From Ficedula albicollis (taxonomy: Eukaryota > Chordata > Aves > Passeriformes > Muscicapidae), in contig NC_021677.1 of NCBI RefSeq assembly GCF_000247815.1, positions 39,251,717-39,315,716 of the forward strand: DNA of 64,000 nt, given 5' to 3'. Made by a program: the position numbers and the translations under genes. The notes below the pieces were generated by a model. The model made no database searches. It had not been told where the DNA came from and saw only the letters and a list, made by a program, of their open reading frames with translations. This document shows, in pieces, positions 1 through 11,933 of the stretch. Position 1 is the stretch's first letter; each line of letters starts with the position of its first letter.

Positions 1-1731
1 TGCACTGCAAAATCTATTATTTATTAAGAAGAAAGCTTTAGTAATTTAAGCTGTTTTTACAGACCAATAGTATAGACAAAGGTATAATCATGCTGCATAT
101 CTTACCTCGGGGTTGAAAACTGCTTTTCTTCCCCAGTTATTTCCAGGACTTGCTTTTCCATAGCTATTTATCAGACCACAATTAAGCTACTTTGCACCAT
201 CTCCCACAGTTAAACAACTCTGATCAATGATAAAGAATCTTATTTGCATTACCTAAAGTAACTGTACTATGAAAATTTCCTTACCATATAAAATTTTAAC
301 TGATTAAAATAAGTATGCACAGCACATACTTTTCACTTGGAAAGAACATGTTCTTAGAAGTTCGTGCTGAACTGCTTTTTTTAAAAAGCACTTAGGGGTA
401 ATAATAAAAAAAAGGTAAAAGAGTTGTGCTGTCACCTAGTGGATAAAGGTAGTAGAATAGGATTACTTTTTAAGTTGCAGTTTTAACAACATTAAAATAT
501 ACTTCAGATTTTATACTGATTTCCTGAAAGAGACATGCAAACATGAGAATTGACTCTATTGCTGACATAGGTCCTCCTAGTATTTTAAAGACAGACCTAC
601 AGAGCCTTTGCATCTGCACATATCTTTTCATTGTTTCACTGTAATGTTGGCTATTACAGTTTAAATCTGAATGTAAACATTGCATATTTAAGAGTCTGTG
701 ATGGAGGAGAAAAGCCTCAGGTGGAGGGGCTGGCTGGTAGTGTAGATAACACATAAAGACAAAAAATGCTGTGCACCCAACCTTTCTTTTGACTTCTGCT
801 GTGAACACACCTTATTTTTGTACTGACAAAGTCAGGCTGCACATGTGGTGCTTCTGAGACAGGAAAATGCATCTACACTATAAAGTTTAAGTCACTGAAT
901 TAATAATTCAACATAAATATAAGCTTGGATTAGGCCCCCGTACAATTTCAAGTAAAACTGTATTTTTTCAGATAAATTCTTGACACAGGAGCAGGTAAAT
1001 ATTTAATTTAAATTTTGCCAAAACTTTTCACTATATTAGTGCCTATATTAGTGATTTAGGACCAAGGGAAAAGCTTTGCTTCAGGATTTTGGTGTCAAAG
1101 CTCAAACCAAGCCAACACTGCCACTTTCCCAACCCTCCTTGTGCAGCAGAAACAGAGTGAAGACTTGTAGACCTATTATGGGATTCCATTCCACTTAGTC
1201 TAATATGGCAAGAGAGGAAAAAGGTTTTGGGAATAAGCATTTGGTTACTGACTATTAAAATAGATTTTCAAAGAAGAAAAACTAATACATATTACTGAAA
1301 CACTTAAAGGTATTATCTGCTACTTGCAATCATTCAGTAGTTATATTCTCAAAAACATTTTCTATTGTACTCCAGCATCTGAAGCTCTGTATAACCACCT
1401 CATCCTTGTCCACAGATTGAGGAATTTTAGAAAAATATAGGAAGTACAGATTTCCCTTGGATAGTAATTTTTAAACAGTCTTTTTTTTTGCAACACAGAG
1501 TAATCCACATTAGTTTTGCAACAATTAGAAAATTCTTTGGGAACGTGCATGGAAGTAGGTCACCACAAAGCATTATTATCATAAGAAACAAGGCATATGA
1601 CAGGAACTTCTATGAGATGCCTTCATGGTGTTGTGTTACCTGACACTGTCATTTAACCCTTGCTTGCCTTCAGTGAAGCAAACAGATTTGTTATTAATGC
1701 TCCAATCTGAAAATGGATTAATTCCACTAAG
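1..1731. other. AT-rich non-coding stretch
   Basis: No recognisable gene or repeat family is visible. Both strands are broken by frequent stops and the short open frames resemble no known protein. The only notable item is a strong splice-donor-like site on the minus strand at 101-105 (GTAAG after CCGAG), following 27 open codons; it is described in the findings. The sequence ends in an A-tract beginning at 1741 that leads into the first poly-G block. Confidence 0.6.
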
Positions 1732-1975
<244 letters not shown>

Positions 1976-4900
1976 GCCCATAATATCCTACCTTACAATG
2001 CACTTTTCAAAAGAGTTAAAATACAGTCTATGGCTTTCTACTGCCAGAAGACTTAAAAAACACCAGTGATCAATTTTTATCAATAGTAAATGTACAATTG
2101 ATCTTGAAATATTCTAAACAACTAAAGAGCCAGCCAAAACCCCCCTCCAACCTGAAATGCTGTGGAAATCAGAAATTAATATAAAATTGCAAAATTTTGT
2201 TTAGGATTTTCATTCAACCATATTTACAACAAGACAGTCATTTTTTGGTTTTTGTTTTGACACAGAGTATTTTAAGGAAAAGGTTTCATTCCACATACGC
2301 ATAGTGTATACCACATCTACAGATGAGAATTAATAAACTTGGTAGATGTCACAGTCTCATGAGCTGTAGTATACATTTTTTCTCACTAAAAAGTATATAT
2401 TTTTTTCTTGCATATCTTTTACATAATTTGTAAGAGGTGGACCATGAGTTTCACGTGACTGCGCAATTTAAAATACGTGGCAAATAATATGATGTACTAT
2501 TTTGTCCTTGGTGTCTGACAGTTTTTGCTCAGTCTCTTCCCTTTCATACTAAACTCAGTGATTAGAACTGCTTGCAACAAATTTTTATAGTTCAAATTCT
2601 GTGAGCAGTCAGCAGCATGTGCTTACAGCTTGTACTTTCAGTGTCCTGACAACGTTTGCTAGAGTATTCAAAGTTGGAAAGCAAACATCAGAGGGCATAA
2701 TCAAACAAAGAAATTTTTTAAAAAGATCTGACAAAACATCTACAAATTCCTTCCCTGAATGCAACAGTTTGTAACATAGAGCTTAAAGAACATAGAATTA
2801 AAAAAATATTAAAATATTTGCAATATTGATTGATATTTAAAATGGACTATGCCAAACTTTAAAACATGAAAAGGCTTCTCTAATGATAGATAAGTAATAA
2901 GTGTTTTACATTAAAGAGTTACTTTTGGTATAACGATTTGTTCCATCTAGAGAAGCAAGACAATTAATAGTTTCACAACTCTGGGTGTGAGGAATCCATC
3001 TTAATCCTCTATGCCTTCTTTACAAGACATTAATTATTAAAATAAACTCCAGAAGTTGCTCTAACAAGCTGTTTCTTAAAACCAAGAATGAAGAGCTCTG
3101 AACAGACTTATTCTTTACCCTCATTGAATTTTGTGAAATACTTTAGAAAACACAGATGAGTAAGGAACTTTTGAAGACTGGGAAAAGTACTGTACCTGCT
3201 AATAAGCAGAAGAAAGAAAGAAAATTTCCCTCTGACAGCAGAATTAGATCAAAGGAAATGGAATTATCTGCAACCTGTATTTCTTTGCACAGACCTTAAA
3301 AGCCCTCTGAGATGCACACAGAGCAGCTTGAAGAAAGTTTGGGTTTTTCCCTGAACATGTGATGACAATTCAACCACGTTCAAAACACGAATCCAAATCA
3401 TCCACGTAAAGGGTGAGGATAGCAAAAGCTGTGGAACTTTAGAAAGTGCCTAAAGCAATGGAGAAATGGAGATGGTTGCATAAGAATGGCTTGTTGAGGG
3501 CAGAGAAATGTGGTTACTATGTTTTTGCACAGCTGGTCATCTGCTTCCCTCACTTTCTCATTAAGATAGGTTATGGACCCTATCAAGTTCTTTTGAGCTA
3601 AAAATGGACAGCCCCATCCCCCAAACTTCAGAGTCTCACATCTTGTGCTTCTCTTTCGTCTCATACCCGACTAAAATGACTCATAATTAAAAAATATTGT
3701 GAGGAATTTTTTACATTTTCTGTGACATTTCCTGCCAGTCTGAGTTCTGCTACATTGAAGATATTGCAGTTTCTTCTTTTACGTCCTGTCTCTGCTAAAG
3801 TGGGAAGTTCATAGACAAAAAGAAGAAAAAAAATCAAATATGAAAAAAAAAAGTTCAAAATTTATTAAAATAATTTTAGAAAAAATGCTAACAGCAGAAG
3901 CCACTCTTGGTCTGGATTTAATTTTGAAGATTAGGCATTACTCTAAAGCTTTATTGGAAGTTTTATTAACTTTGTAAGAAACCCAAACGATCACAATTAT
4001 GAAATGCAAATGAAAATAACAAATGGTTTCATGTGTCACTGTAAACAAAAGATGCAATAAGACAGAGTCAATCCTCAGACCAGCCACAGGGCTTCCTGTG
4101 TGACCTATGTATGCCACTCAGTCTTTCTGACGCTGTAGTTCCTTGGCTGTGTAACTAGAAAAGTTAGAACTTTCCTGCCTGAAAAGCATCCTATGAAGAT
4201 ATAATGGTAATTATTTGCTTTTGTGTTAGAATGGTGAAAAAATTTACGTAGACTCCAAAACTGGGAATAATAGTTGCAGAATTCAATGCAATTTAAAACA
4301 GAAAATAAGACGTTGAAAACAGAAGGATTTATGATACCAGTAATTTCAAAGTTTTCCTATTTCTTCTTAAAAAAAAAAGAAAAAAAGGAAAGAAAACCCC
4401 AACAACCTGTTAACAAGCTGTTAATTATATATACCACTAACATAAGAGACCAGGAAAGTTGTAAATGCAAAATTACTTTTTTCAGCTAGGTTAATTCCAA
4501 CTAACTAGCCTGTACTAATTTTAACAATGCACAGTGATACTTATTCAAAGACAATTGCCTATTGTAAGTTGTTTTTCTGACATACAAGGTAATCAAAGTC
4601 TAGTGTTGAGACCTTTAATCAGAATCAGCAACCTATTAAGTGGCAGATGTCTGCAAGGCTTTACAATCTTTTCTAAAAGCAGTTGCAACTTGGGAAATGG
4701 AATTATCATGTCTTTAAGAGATGTCAGGAGTGAATACCAGGGAAATACAATTTAAAATGAAGTAAACTTTTCTATGGTCTGTTTCAGTATGGACATTGCT
4801 TCCCATGAATTCAGAGACTATTAAAAAGTTATTCAACTGCATTTAAATGAAAGAACAGTTCTGACTTATTTCACACCATTGTTAATGTCTAACTTTTAAT

Positions 4901-7900
4901 GTCATCACTAGAACAATAAAATAGCAAAATTCAATGGTATATAGTTAATACAAGTATTCATAAGAAATCACTAAAAACACTTTGGGAAAGCAAAGGTAGG
5001 AATCAATCAGTAACAGCTTGCTGTCTAGAGATAGCAAACAAGATGGCTTATCTACAAATATATTTAACACTTCATATCATTGTAACAGGTCAGTGAAAAA
5101 GGGCTTCACTTCAGCAATCTGACTACATACCTAGCTTGCAGTAGGGTATCACAGACTGGGCACAGCTTCTGCAGTGATAGATGTTCTCAGCATTACTGCT
5201 GACACAGGCTGACTTGCCCAGTCAAGCTTTTAGTATTTCATGTGTGTCTCTTCATGTTTCATTACATAATAGTTTCTTTTACGCATCTCACCTCTCACAG
5301 CACTGTCATTATGGAAATATTTCTTGAGTAATAGAAAACCATAAAGTCCTCCTGGGTCGAAGGTCAAATGCAGTCAATTTATTGCAAAAAACCTCAACAA
5401 CCCACAAAAAAATCTCAGCTGCAAGTTACTCCTTCACTCCAAGGAGATTTATATTTTCCTTGTCTTTCGAAACAGCCCACAAGTGATAATGAAATGCTTA
5501 AAGCAATAAGAGAGAGAATCAGGTTTCATCTACCTGGACCGTCTGGCAGCATACTGTGTAACAATAAATGAGTGTTCTTAAGTCACAGCATTTCACTGGA
5601 AATGAGGCAGAACTTGTGTATTTTAACAGCTTTTTACAACTAGTAACCACTAGCAAATTTATTTTACTTTCTCAGGGAAGACCAGTGAACGTCCCTAATT
5701 TAAACTAAAGGGCCATTCAGCCTCAAAGACAAAAAGCACTTCTGCTTAGCACCTGAGTAATACATGGAATATGTACAGGTGAATCAAGAGGACTGGAATC
5801 AAAGATAGTTTGTCTTTGGCTGCTCTGAAAGGTCTGACTCATTTCCAGTTCTGTGATCATATATTATCCAGAAAAGAAAGGCCAGCTTTCTGCAGTGCAA
5901 ACACAGTGGTGGTCTGCAGCTCATGATGAATAGATTTACCAGGTCTGCTCTGAATTGCATGACATAGAGTTTTCCAACAGGCTCTGACACCTGATGTATG
6001 TTTAAACTTCCTTGCACAGAAAGCCCTGAATATCTACCTGCATGCACTTTTTCTTAAAGTTATTATACACAAAATACATTCTTAGATGGCATATTATTTA
6101 AAATTATGTTACAGTACAGAAATATTTTAATCAGTAATTTCATGTCTGATAAAGACTTATTTCCCTCCCAGTATTCTGAATTCAGTATAGCACTGGAGTT
6201 TGCTTTTGGTCTTAAAATATCAGTTTCCATATTTTCAAGTTCCATGTTAGACAAAGTTTATACAAGAGTTGATTTACATTTGTAGAATAACAGTAAAGTA
6301 AAAGACATCGATGACATTTTCTTATACTCAAACCAGTGCAACTATTGGAGCATTTATCTGCACTGCCTCATGATAAATAGCAGAAACACCAGCCAATTAT
6401 TCCTGAACTTGGGAGTTATATGCCAAACTAAGCATTGCAAAAGTCACAAAGTCCCAATTAAAACCAAAGTATTCACTGGAGGAATATCACAAACCCAAGA
6501 AAATTCCCTGGCAACAGTTAACAGTTGTCAAATTGATAGTCACACTGTTCATTACAGTTTACTTGTTTTTGCAGATAAAAAGTAATTTAACCACTGGGCT
6601 GGAAGCCCACACCTTCTTTTAAAGAGCCTGCAGTTTGAGTAGTTTTAAGTGTGGGGAAGAAAATAAAGCAATATTAAAATTTTATCATCCATCAAATATT
6701 TAGAATTATAAATTCAAAAAAAGCAAAACCAACATTGATAAACAGTCTTTGGTCTGTAAGGAAAAGAACCAAAATACTATGCAACAGTGTTAAACTACAT
6801 AAACCCACAATTACACAAAAGGGAACAGAGTTTTAAGTGCTTCTTCTAACTACACCCCCTCTGACATTCAATTTAAATATGTAGGATAGTCCAACTTCTT
6901 AAATAATGTGGCTTAGTTGATCAGCCTGATAATTACACTGAGTCCTGCACACACAACAAATTGAACCCACTAAAAAGACAAAAGAAAGAACAACAAAACA
7001 TCCTTTCATTTAGCTCCTCATAAATCAATGCCAGTAAACAATATGCAGAAATAAGCAAAGTGTTTATTACTTTCTGAAGTACTAGAGAAAAGTTCAATAT
7101 GAAAAGGATGAATATAGTGAATACATGAATATTTGTTGACATAAGTAGTTTTTAAAAATTCATTACCTCACTTATCACTACCTGAGCTTTAATCTAAAAG
7201 TTCTTCAACAAAGACCCACATTCAAATATTCTAACAGCTATACTGAAGTTCATTTGTACTGTCTTGTTTCAAAATTTTGTAGAGCACAGAAAACATCCTC
7301 CAGTCTGCTTTATAAAGCTTAACTTCCTTCACTTAGTCCTCCCTTTTTACACCATCAGTTCATGTATCTATGATTGTTCCAATTCTTTAAATTCCTCCTT
7401 ACGAGGAAGAGGATGTCTTTGGTCTTAGCAGAAAAGAGTGTGTTGTGACTCTCAATACCACTATCTCACTTCTACACTCACTCATTACACTGATAAGAAA
7501 GAAAACAAAGCTTACAGCACCCTAAAGGATATTGAGAGGCTGTATACAGGGCATCAGGATCACACCTTTATGGATTTGGATTCAGAAGATGGAAGGGCGA
7601 ATATCACCTGGTTAAAAGGCTTTCACCTTTATTGTAGGAACATGAACATTGCCAGAACATGACTGAAAAAGATTCTAAATCAATTTCCTTCAGCAGTAAA
7701 ATCAGGTGTATAGAGCAGACATAATCTAGATAAATTCTTCAAAGTAGGTCCTGGCTAGTGATCACAACTCTTAAAAAGATTAAGTCCTGTGTCTGTGGAA
7801 CATCTATGAATTATAATATTAACTCTTTAAACATAGGAGACTATAAAATGAACATCAGGCAGAAATCTGGTCTTTTCACAAGACAAAATGACCATGAAAA

Positions 7901-8040
7901 GCCCACACATTATTTCTTTGAGAAGGCCCACGAGCCAAGATTACCTGATCGATACTTGGGTGCTATTAACTTCCCTTTGTTTTTCTTAAGGTGAGGCAAT
8001 AAACAAACAATGTATAAAATATCTTGCATTTATGAAGAAT
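1976..8040. other. AT-rich non-coding stretch
   Basis: About 6 kb with no gene that I can support. It contains A-rich and T-rich runs (for example 3838-3850 and 4370-4390) and short purine-rich patches, but no repeat family I can name. The open frames of 60-90 codons start and stop at random, overlap on opposite strands and lack recognisable domains. It could be intron or intergenic DNA. Confidence 0.6.
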
Positions 8041-8056
8041 AAGAGAACTTGAGCCT

Positions 8057-8180
8057 ATCATAGAATAGGCTGAATTGGAAAGAACCCACAAGGTTCAAGT
8101 CCAACTCCTGGCCCTGCACTGGACAGACCCAAAGGTCACTGCACTGAGACCCACATGCCTGGGAGCATTTGTTGTGGTTT
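8057..8180 (-). mobile_element. CR1 LINE 3' fragment (antisense)
   Basis: The plus strand starts with ATCATAGAAT and continues through a degenerate stretch containing GAGTCCAACTCCTGGCCCTGC-like sequence and a conserved CTGCACTGGACAGACCC block. This is the reverse complement of the 3' end of avian CR1 retrotransposons, whose sense strand ends in ATTCTATGAT-type octamers. The element therefore lies on the minus strand and is truncated at its 5' end, which is normal for CR1. Several substitutions against the remembered consensus indicate an old copy. It also contains a chance match to a tRNA B-box (GGTTCAAGTCC), which is not a tRNA gene. Confidence 0.8.
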
Positions 8181-10527
8181 TGGATTGACTGACACACTGT
8201 TGTATCTGAAACCTAGATACTTATTTTTTAACATTTTTTTGTTAGATTTTCTTTAGACTTGGCTGGATCACAACCAGATAATTTCCCAGACTATATCTCA
8301 AGCCATACACTTCGATGATCCAGGGCAGGCAGTTTTGGATTCTGTGTTTTGTTGGCACAGCTAATGAAGGGGAATGTTTTTAATAAGCATCTCCCTTTTT
8401 GTCCTAGAAGAAGTACACTGAGTTTACAATTATACAGCTCATCATATTTTCAGACAAGGAAGAGGAAAGCAGACCAACAAACTGCATAATATTTCCAATA
8501 TACTGATATACTTTTCATTTCCTGAATAAACACAAACACAATTGTGCAGTCTCAAGGAAGACAAAATCATAGATAAACCTTCAAGGACAAAGTTGGGATT
8601 AGGATCTTTTAATTAGTTTTGTAGAAACTTTCAAACACCCAGCTTTCAGAGTCAATGTCAGTTTTGACCGAAAGGTACCAGGAGACTCCAACTTTGGCTA
8701 ACAAAACTGATTGAAGAACCAAAATGGTTCTCATTTCACACTTATGACAAGTAAGAGCAACGTACATGCTGCAGTTAAGATGAAAACTTAAATTTTACAT
8801 GAATATAAAGAATGGCTTTGAGTATATAACACTTCATAATTTCAAAACCAATTTAGTATTTAGATAAGTAGCTACTGCAGTTGAGACTTCATTTTAGTCT
8901 CAAGATTTTGAAGGGAAGTGAGGTTAAAGACAACTCTTCTTCCACTGAATTGATCTTATAGAAGAAACAAATCAATTTCTTTATTAAATACTGGTGCCGT
9001 CTTTTAGATTCTTCCATTTACAACCACTGGGAAGACACATCTTCAGACCTTTTTTTTCCCCCCAGAATTCTTTCTTTAAGTGAAATTAAAAAGAAATAGT
9101 CAAATAGAAGATCTATTTAAATTAGATGCCAACTGTTACTGTCATTTTCAGAAAAAAACTAATTTCTATAACATTTGCACAGAGGGTTGATCCCAGAATC
9201 CTGTTTCTAAATATTGCTTAAAATTAAATTATTGCTTTGTTTGTCTAAATTTTTAAGTTCATGTGAATACATTTAAAGAAAAAAATATTTCAACAAAATA
9301 ATATTTATAAAATAATCAAAGAGCATCCATGTCCTGATAATCATAAGAGAAGACAAATACAGAAATTTCTTCCAGGGAAAAGAAAAAAAGAAGAAGAAAA
9401 AGAGACACTGTATGAAGTCCCAAATTGGTCATACATTTTGGTACTGGTCAATAAACTAGACCACCATATATAAACAAAACATTCCATTCAGCATTATGTC
9501 AACCTTTAACAAAAAGATCATCAATCAACTGCAAATGCATGTTCTATGCACCTGTAAAATCTGATGGACATTCTTTCTAGTTTTTATTTCAACACTGTGT
9601 CTGTCAGAATTACCCCCCACTATAAACTTATTATTAATGTTGGGAGAAGTTTTCCAAATGTCACCAAAATGAATTAGTATCACACCGAGCCCAAGACTTA
9701 AGAGAGTCACCATGTGCATTTATGTATTTTCCCTCCCGTAATACTGACACATTTATATCTTTTCCACGTCTGCTCCAGGTCTGGTGAAACTGCACAGTGT
9801 GTGTCTCATTTATTTTGCTAGAACACAGTGACACATACAGAGATTTAGTTGCATGACATTTGTTGAAAAATTGTTAGCAACAATGTCCACCTATGAGATA
9901 CTCTAAATTAAAGTAAGCAAAAAGGGTTTTACTAATAGTATGACAGAGTTAAAATACCTATTGCACTACACATAGTTTCTAATGTGATGTTGGAACGTTG
10001 CTGTGTTTCACATGTACATATGGGATGATTTGTTTGACAATAGAGGACTCATTTTCATGGTGGATAAAGCTGTAAGAAGATCAAGAAAACGGAAACCAAA
10101 CTCAGATAAATTAAGTCTGGAAATAAAATACTTCTTAGCACAATGATTGTTAGCCCTTAGAAAAATTTGCTAAGTGCTTGTGGATCCCATGTCACTAGGA
10201 TACACGCTTTAAAAAAAGAAACTGAGCTAAGCAAGGGAACACATGCAGTCGTTGCTTCATCAGAGAACTCTACTTCAAAATAGTGCTTTCCTAATTCACA
10301 CTCCTTTAATTTATATTCAGCTTACTAACAAATGTAGTGCTCAAGAGAGAGCTATAACATGCTACAGCAGCAAAACACTGTTTCTTATTTAATTACTAAT
10401 AAGGCTAACAAATCTCAAGGTGAAACAGGCAATGATGTTTCAAGGAAAAAAGGCTGTTTTCCATTTACACCTCCACTTCGAACAGAATATATATGCATAT
10501 GAATGATTTTCAGAACTATCCTCTTGA
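8181..10527. other. AT-rich non-coding stretch
   Basis: No gene or named repeat is seen. There is a pyrimidine run with nine consecutive C near 9050-9064, and an A/G-rich run near 9379-9404. Open frames are short and featureless. Confidence 0.6.
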
Positions 10528-10929
10528 ATTCTGTCTGTCTTTTCCACAAATACAGGGAAGCACAAGACTTAAACATTAAGACTTAAAGATTTTACAATAT
10601 TGAGAAACTATACATTTTGGTACCTACATCTGTCTTCCAGAAGCAAAATCTGTACTTCTCAATTTCCTCTTTGCATATACAACATAAAAAAATACATTCT
10701 CCAAGCGCAACAATTAAGTATGCCTGATATTCTGTCTGTCTTTTCCACAAATACAGGGAAGCACAAGACTTAAACATTAAGACTTAAAGATTTTACAATA
10801 TTGAGAAACTATACATTTTGGTACCTACATCTGTCTTCCAGAAGCAAAATCTGTACTTCTCAATTTCCTCTTTGCATATACAACATAAAAAAATACATTC
10901 TCCAAGCGCAACAATTAAGTATGCCTGAT
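10528..10929. repeat. Perfect 201-bp tandem duplication
   Basis: Copy one is 10528-10728 and copy two is 10729-10929, head to tail with no spacer. I see no mismatch between them on reading base by base. The unit begins ATTCTGTCTGTC and ends GTATGCCTGAT. It is AT-rich, does not match a transposon family I know and carries no gene. Complete identity means either a very recent duplication or an assembly overlap that was not merged. Confidence 0.92.
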
Positions 10930-11612
10930 TTCCTGTAATCTAGCTAGATTTCTGTTTATGTTTTCCCCTACATCACTAATTCAATAATCCACTCTGGCAC
11001 AATTTAGCCATCTACAATTTCTTTAGTACTTACTTAGCAATCTAAAAGGCTTTTATTATGAAGAAAGCAGAATTCTGAAAAAACGAATGGTGACTCAGCT
11101 CAGAGCTCTATTGATTCTATTTAAGTACTTTATTAAAGAGTCAGTAAAAGTCATTCAAGGTCATAACATAAGACCCTCATGCAGATTTTACTGGAGCAAA
11201 GATCTACCTTCTAGAGACTTCAACAACAGCTTGCCTGAAGAGAACCTTGCTGTAGGTTTTATGATTTGTCCTCAAGTAAAGAATAGTTACTTACTGTTAG
11301 CAATGACATAGACAATAAATGGACATAGACAATAAATGGATAAATTGCATAAAGATCAAAAAATGAAAACAAGACTTTCACAAAGTAAGTTTTATGTCTT
11401 ATGTGGTTTAGGAATTCTTTGCTGGGTCCTGGAATTGTTTCACTTGGACTAGGTGTTATATTTCTCTCTACAGCTGTGTGAATCCTGCAGGGTTCAGTTC
11501 ACAAAATGAACCCCTGCAGTTTGATTCAGAAGGTTTGGAAAGGAGCCAATATTTCTTTGTTCACTTACAGATTCAAGCATTTGGTCATCTCTTGAATTCG
11601 TAGCACCTTTAG
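10930..11612. other. AT-rich non-coding stretch with a small duplication
   Basis: The sequence is mostly featureless. An 18-bp unit (GACATAGACAATAAATG-like) is present twice at about 11305-11339. A 74-codon open frame at 11087-11311 has no recognisable domain. It lies just upstream of the exon-like segment at 11613 and could be part of the same locus, but nothing in the sequence proves this. Confidence 0.5.
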
Positions 11613-11933
11613 GTTAAAACATTTATCCCTTTAATCACTAATGAACGAATGAAGGCAGCCCAAGGACTCCTTCCATATGGGTACAAGGATGTCATTCCCA
11701 GAGCTCCAGTCTTTGAGTGCCCTGAGGATCTCCCCATAAGCAGGAGGGATAGTAGAGCTTTCCTGCTCTCATTTTACTCCAGGAAACTAAAAGAACCCAA
11801 AGAGCTTCCAGATATAGAAAATAAGGTGGCAAATCCTAAACAGAATCTAGATCCAACCATTCAAATAAGACCAGTAACAATGAAATCACCAACTGGTAAC
11901 TTGGATAATTCCACTCAAGGAACAAGACTCTGA
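11613..11933 (+). CDS. Candidate coding exon or small ORF, unrecognised protein
   Basis: An open frame follows a possible splice acceptor (CACCTTTAG at 11604-11612) and runs 106 codons to a TGA at 11931. It also contains an internal ATG at 11649 that would give a 94-residue protein. A possible donor AAG/GTGGCA lies at 11825/11826, which would make a 213-bp phase-0 exon. The predicted peptide is hydrophilic and rich in Pro, Arg, Lys and Glu, with segments such as LLPYGYKDVIPRAP and ECPEDLPISRRDSR, and has no membrane segment. Its even composition looks more protein-like than neighbouring open frames. I do not recognise a family. It may equally be a pseudogene fragment or a chance open frame, and no matching exon nearby confirms it. 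Confidence 0.27.
   Translation, partial: VKTFIPLITNERMKAAQGLLPYGYKDVIPRAPVFECPEDLPISRRDSRAFLLSFYSRKLKEPKELPDIENKVANPKQNLDPTIQIRPVTMKSPTGNLDNSTQGTRL

Noticed and set aside
8090..8105. tRNA B-box-like GGTTCAAGTCC
   Set aside because: It lies within the CR1 fragment and no cloverleaf can be folded around it.
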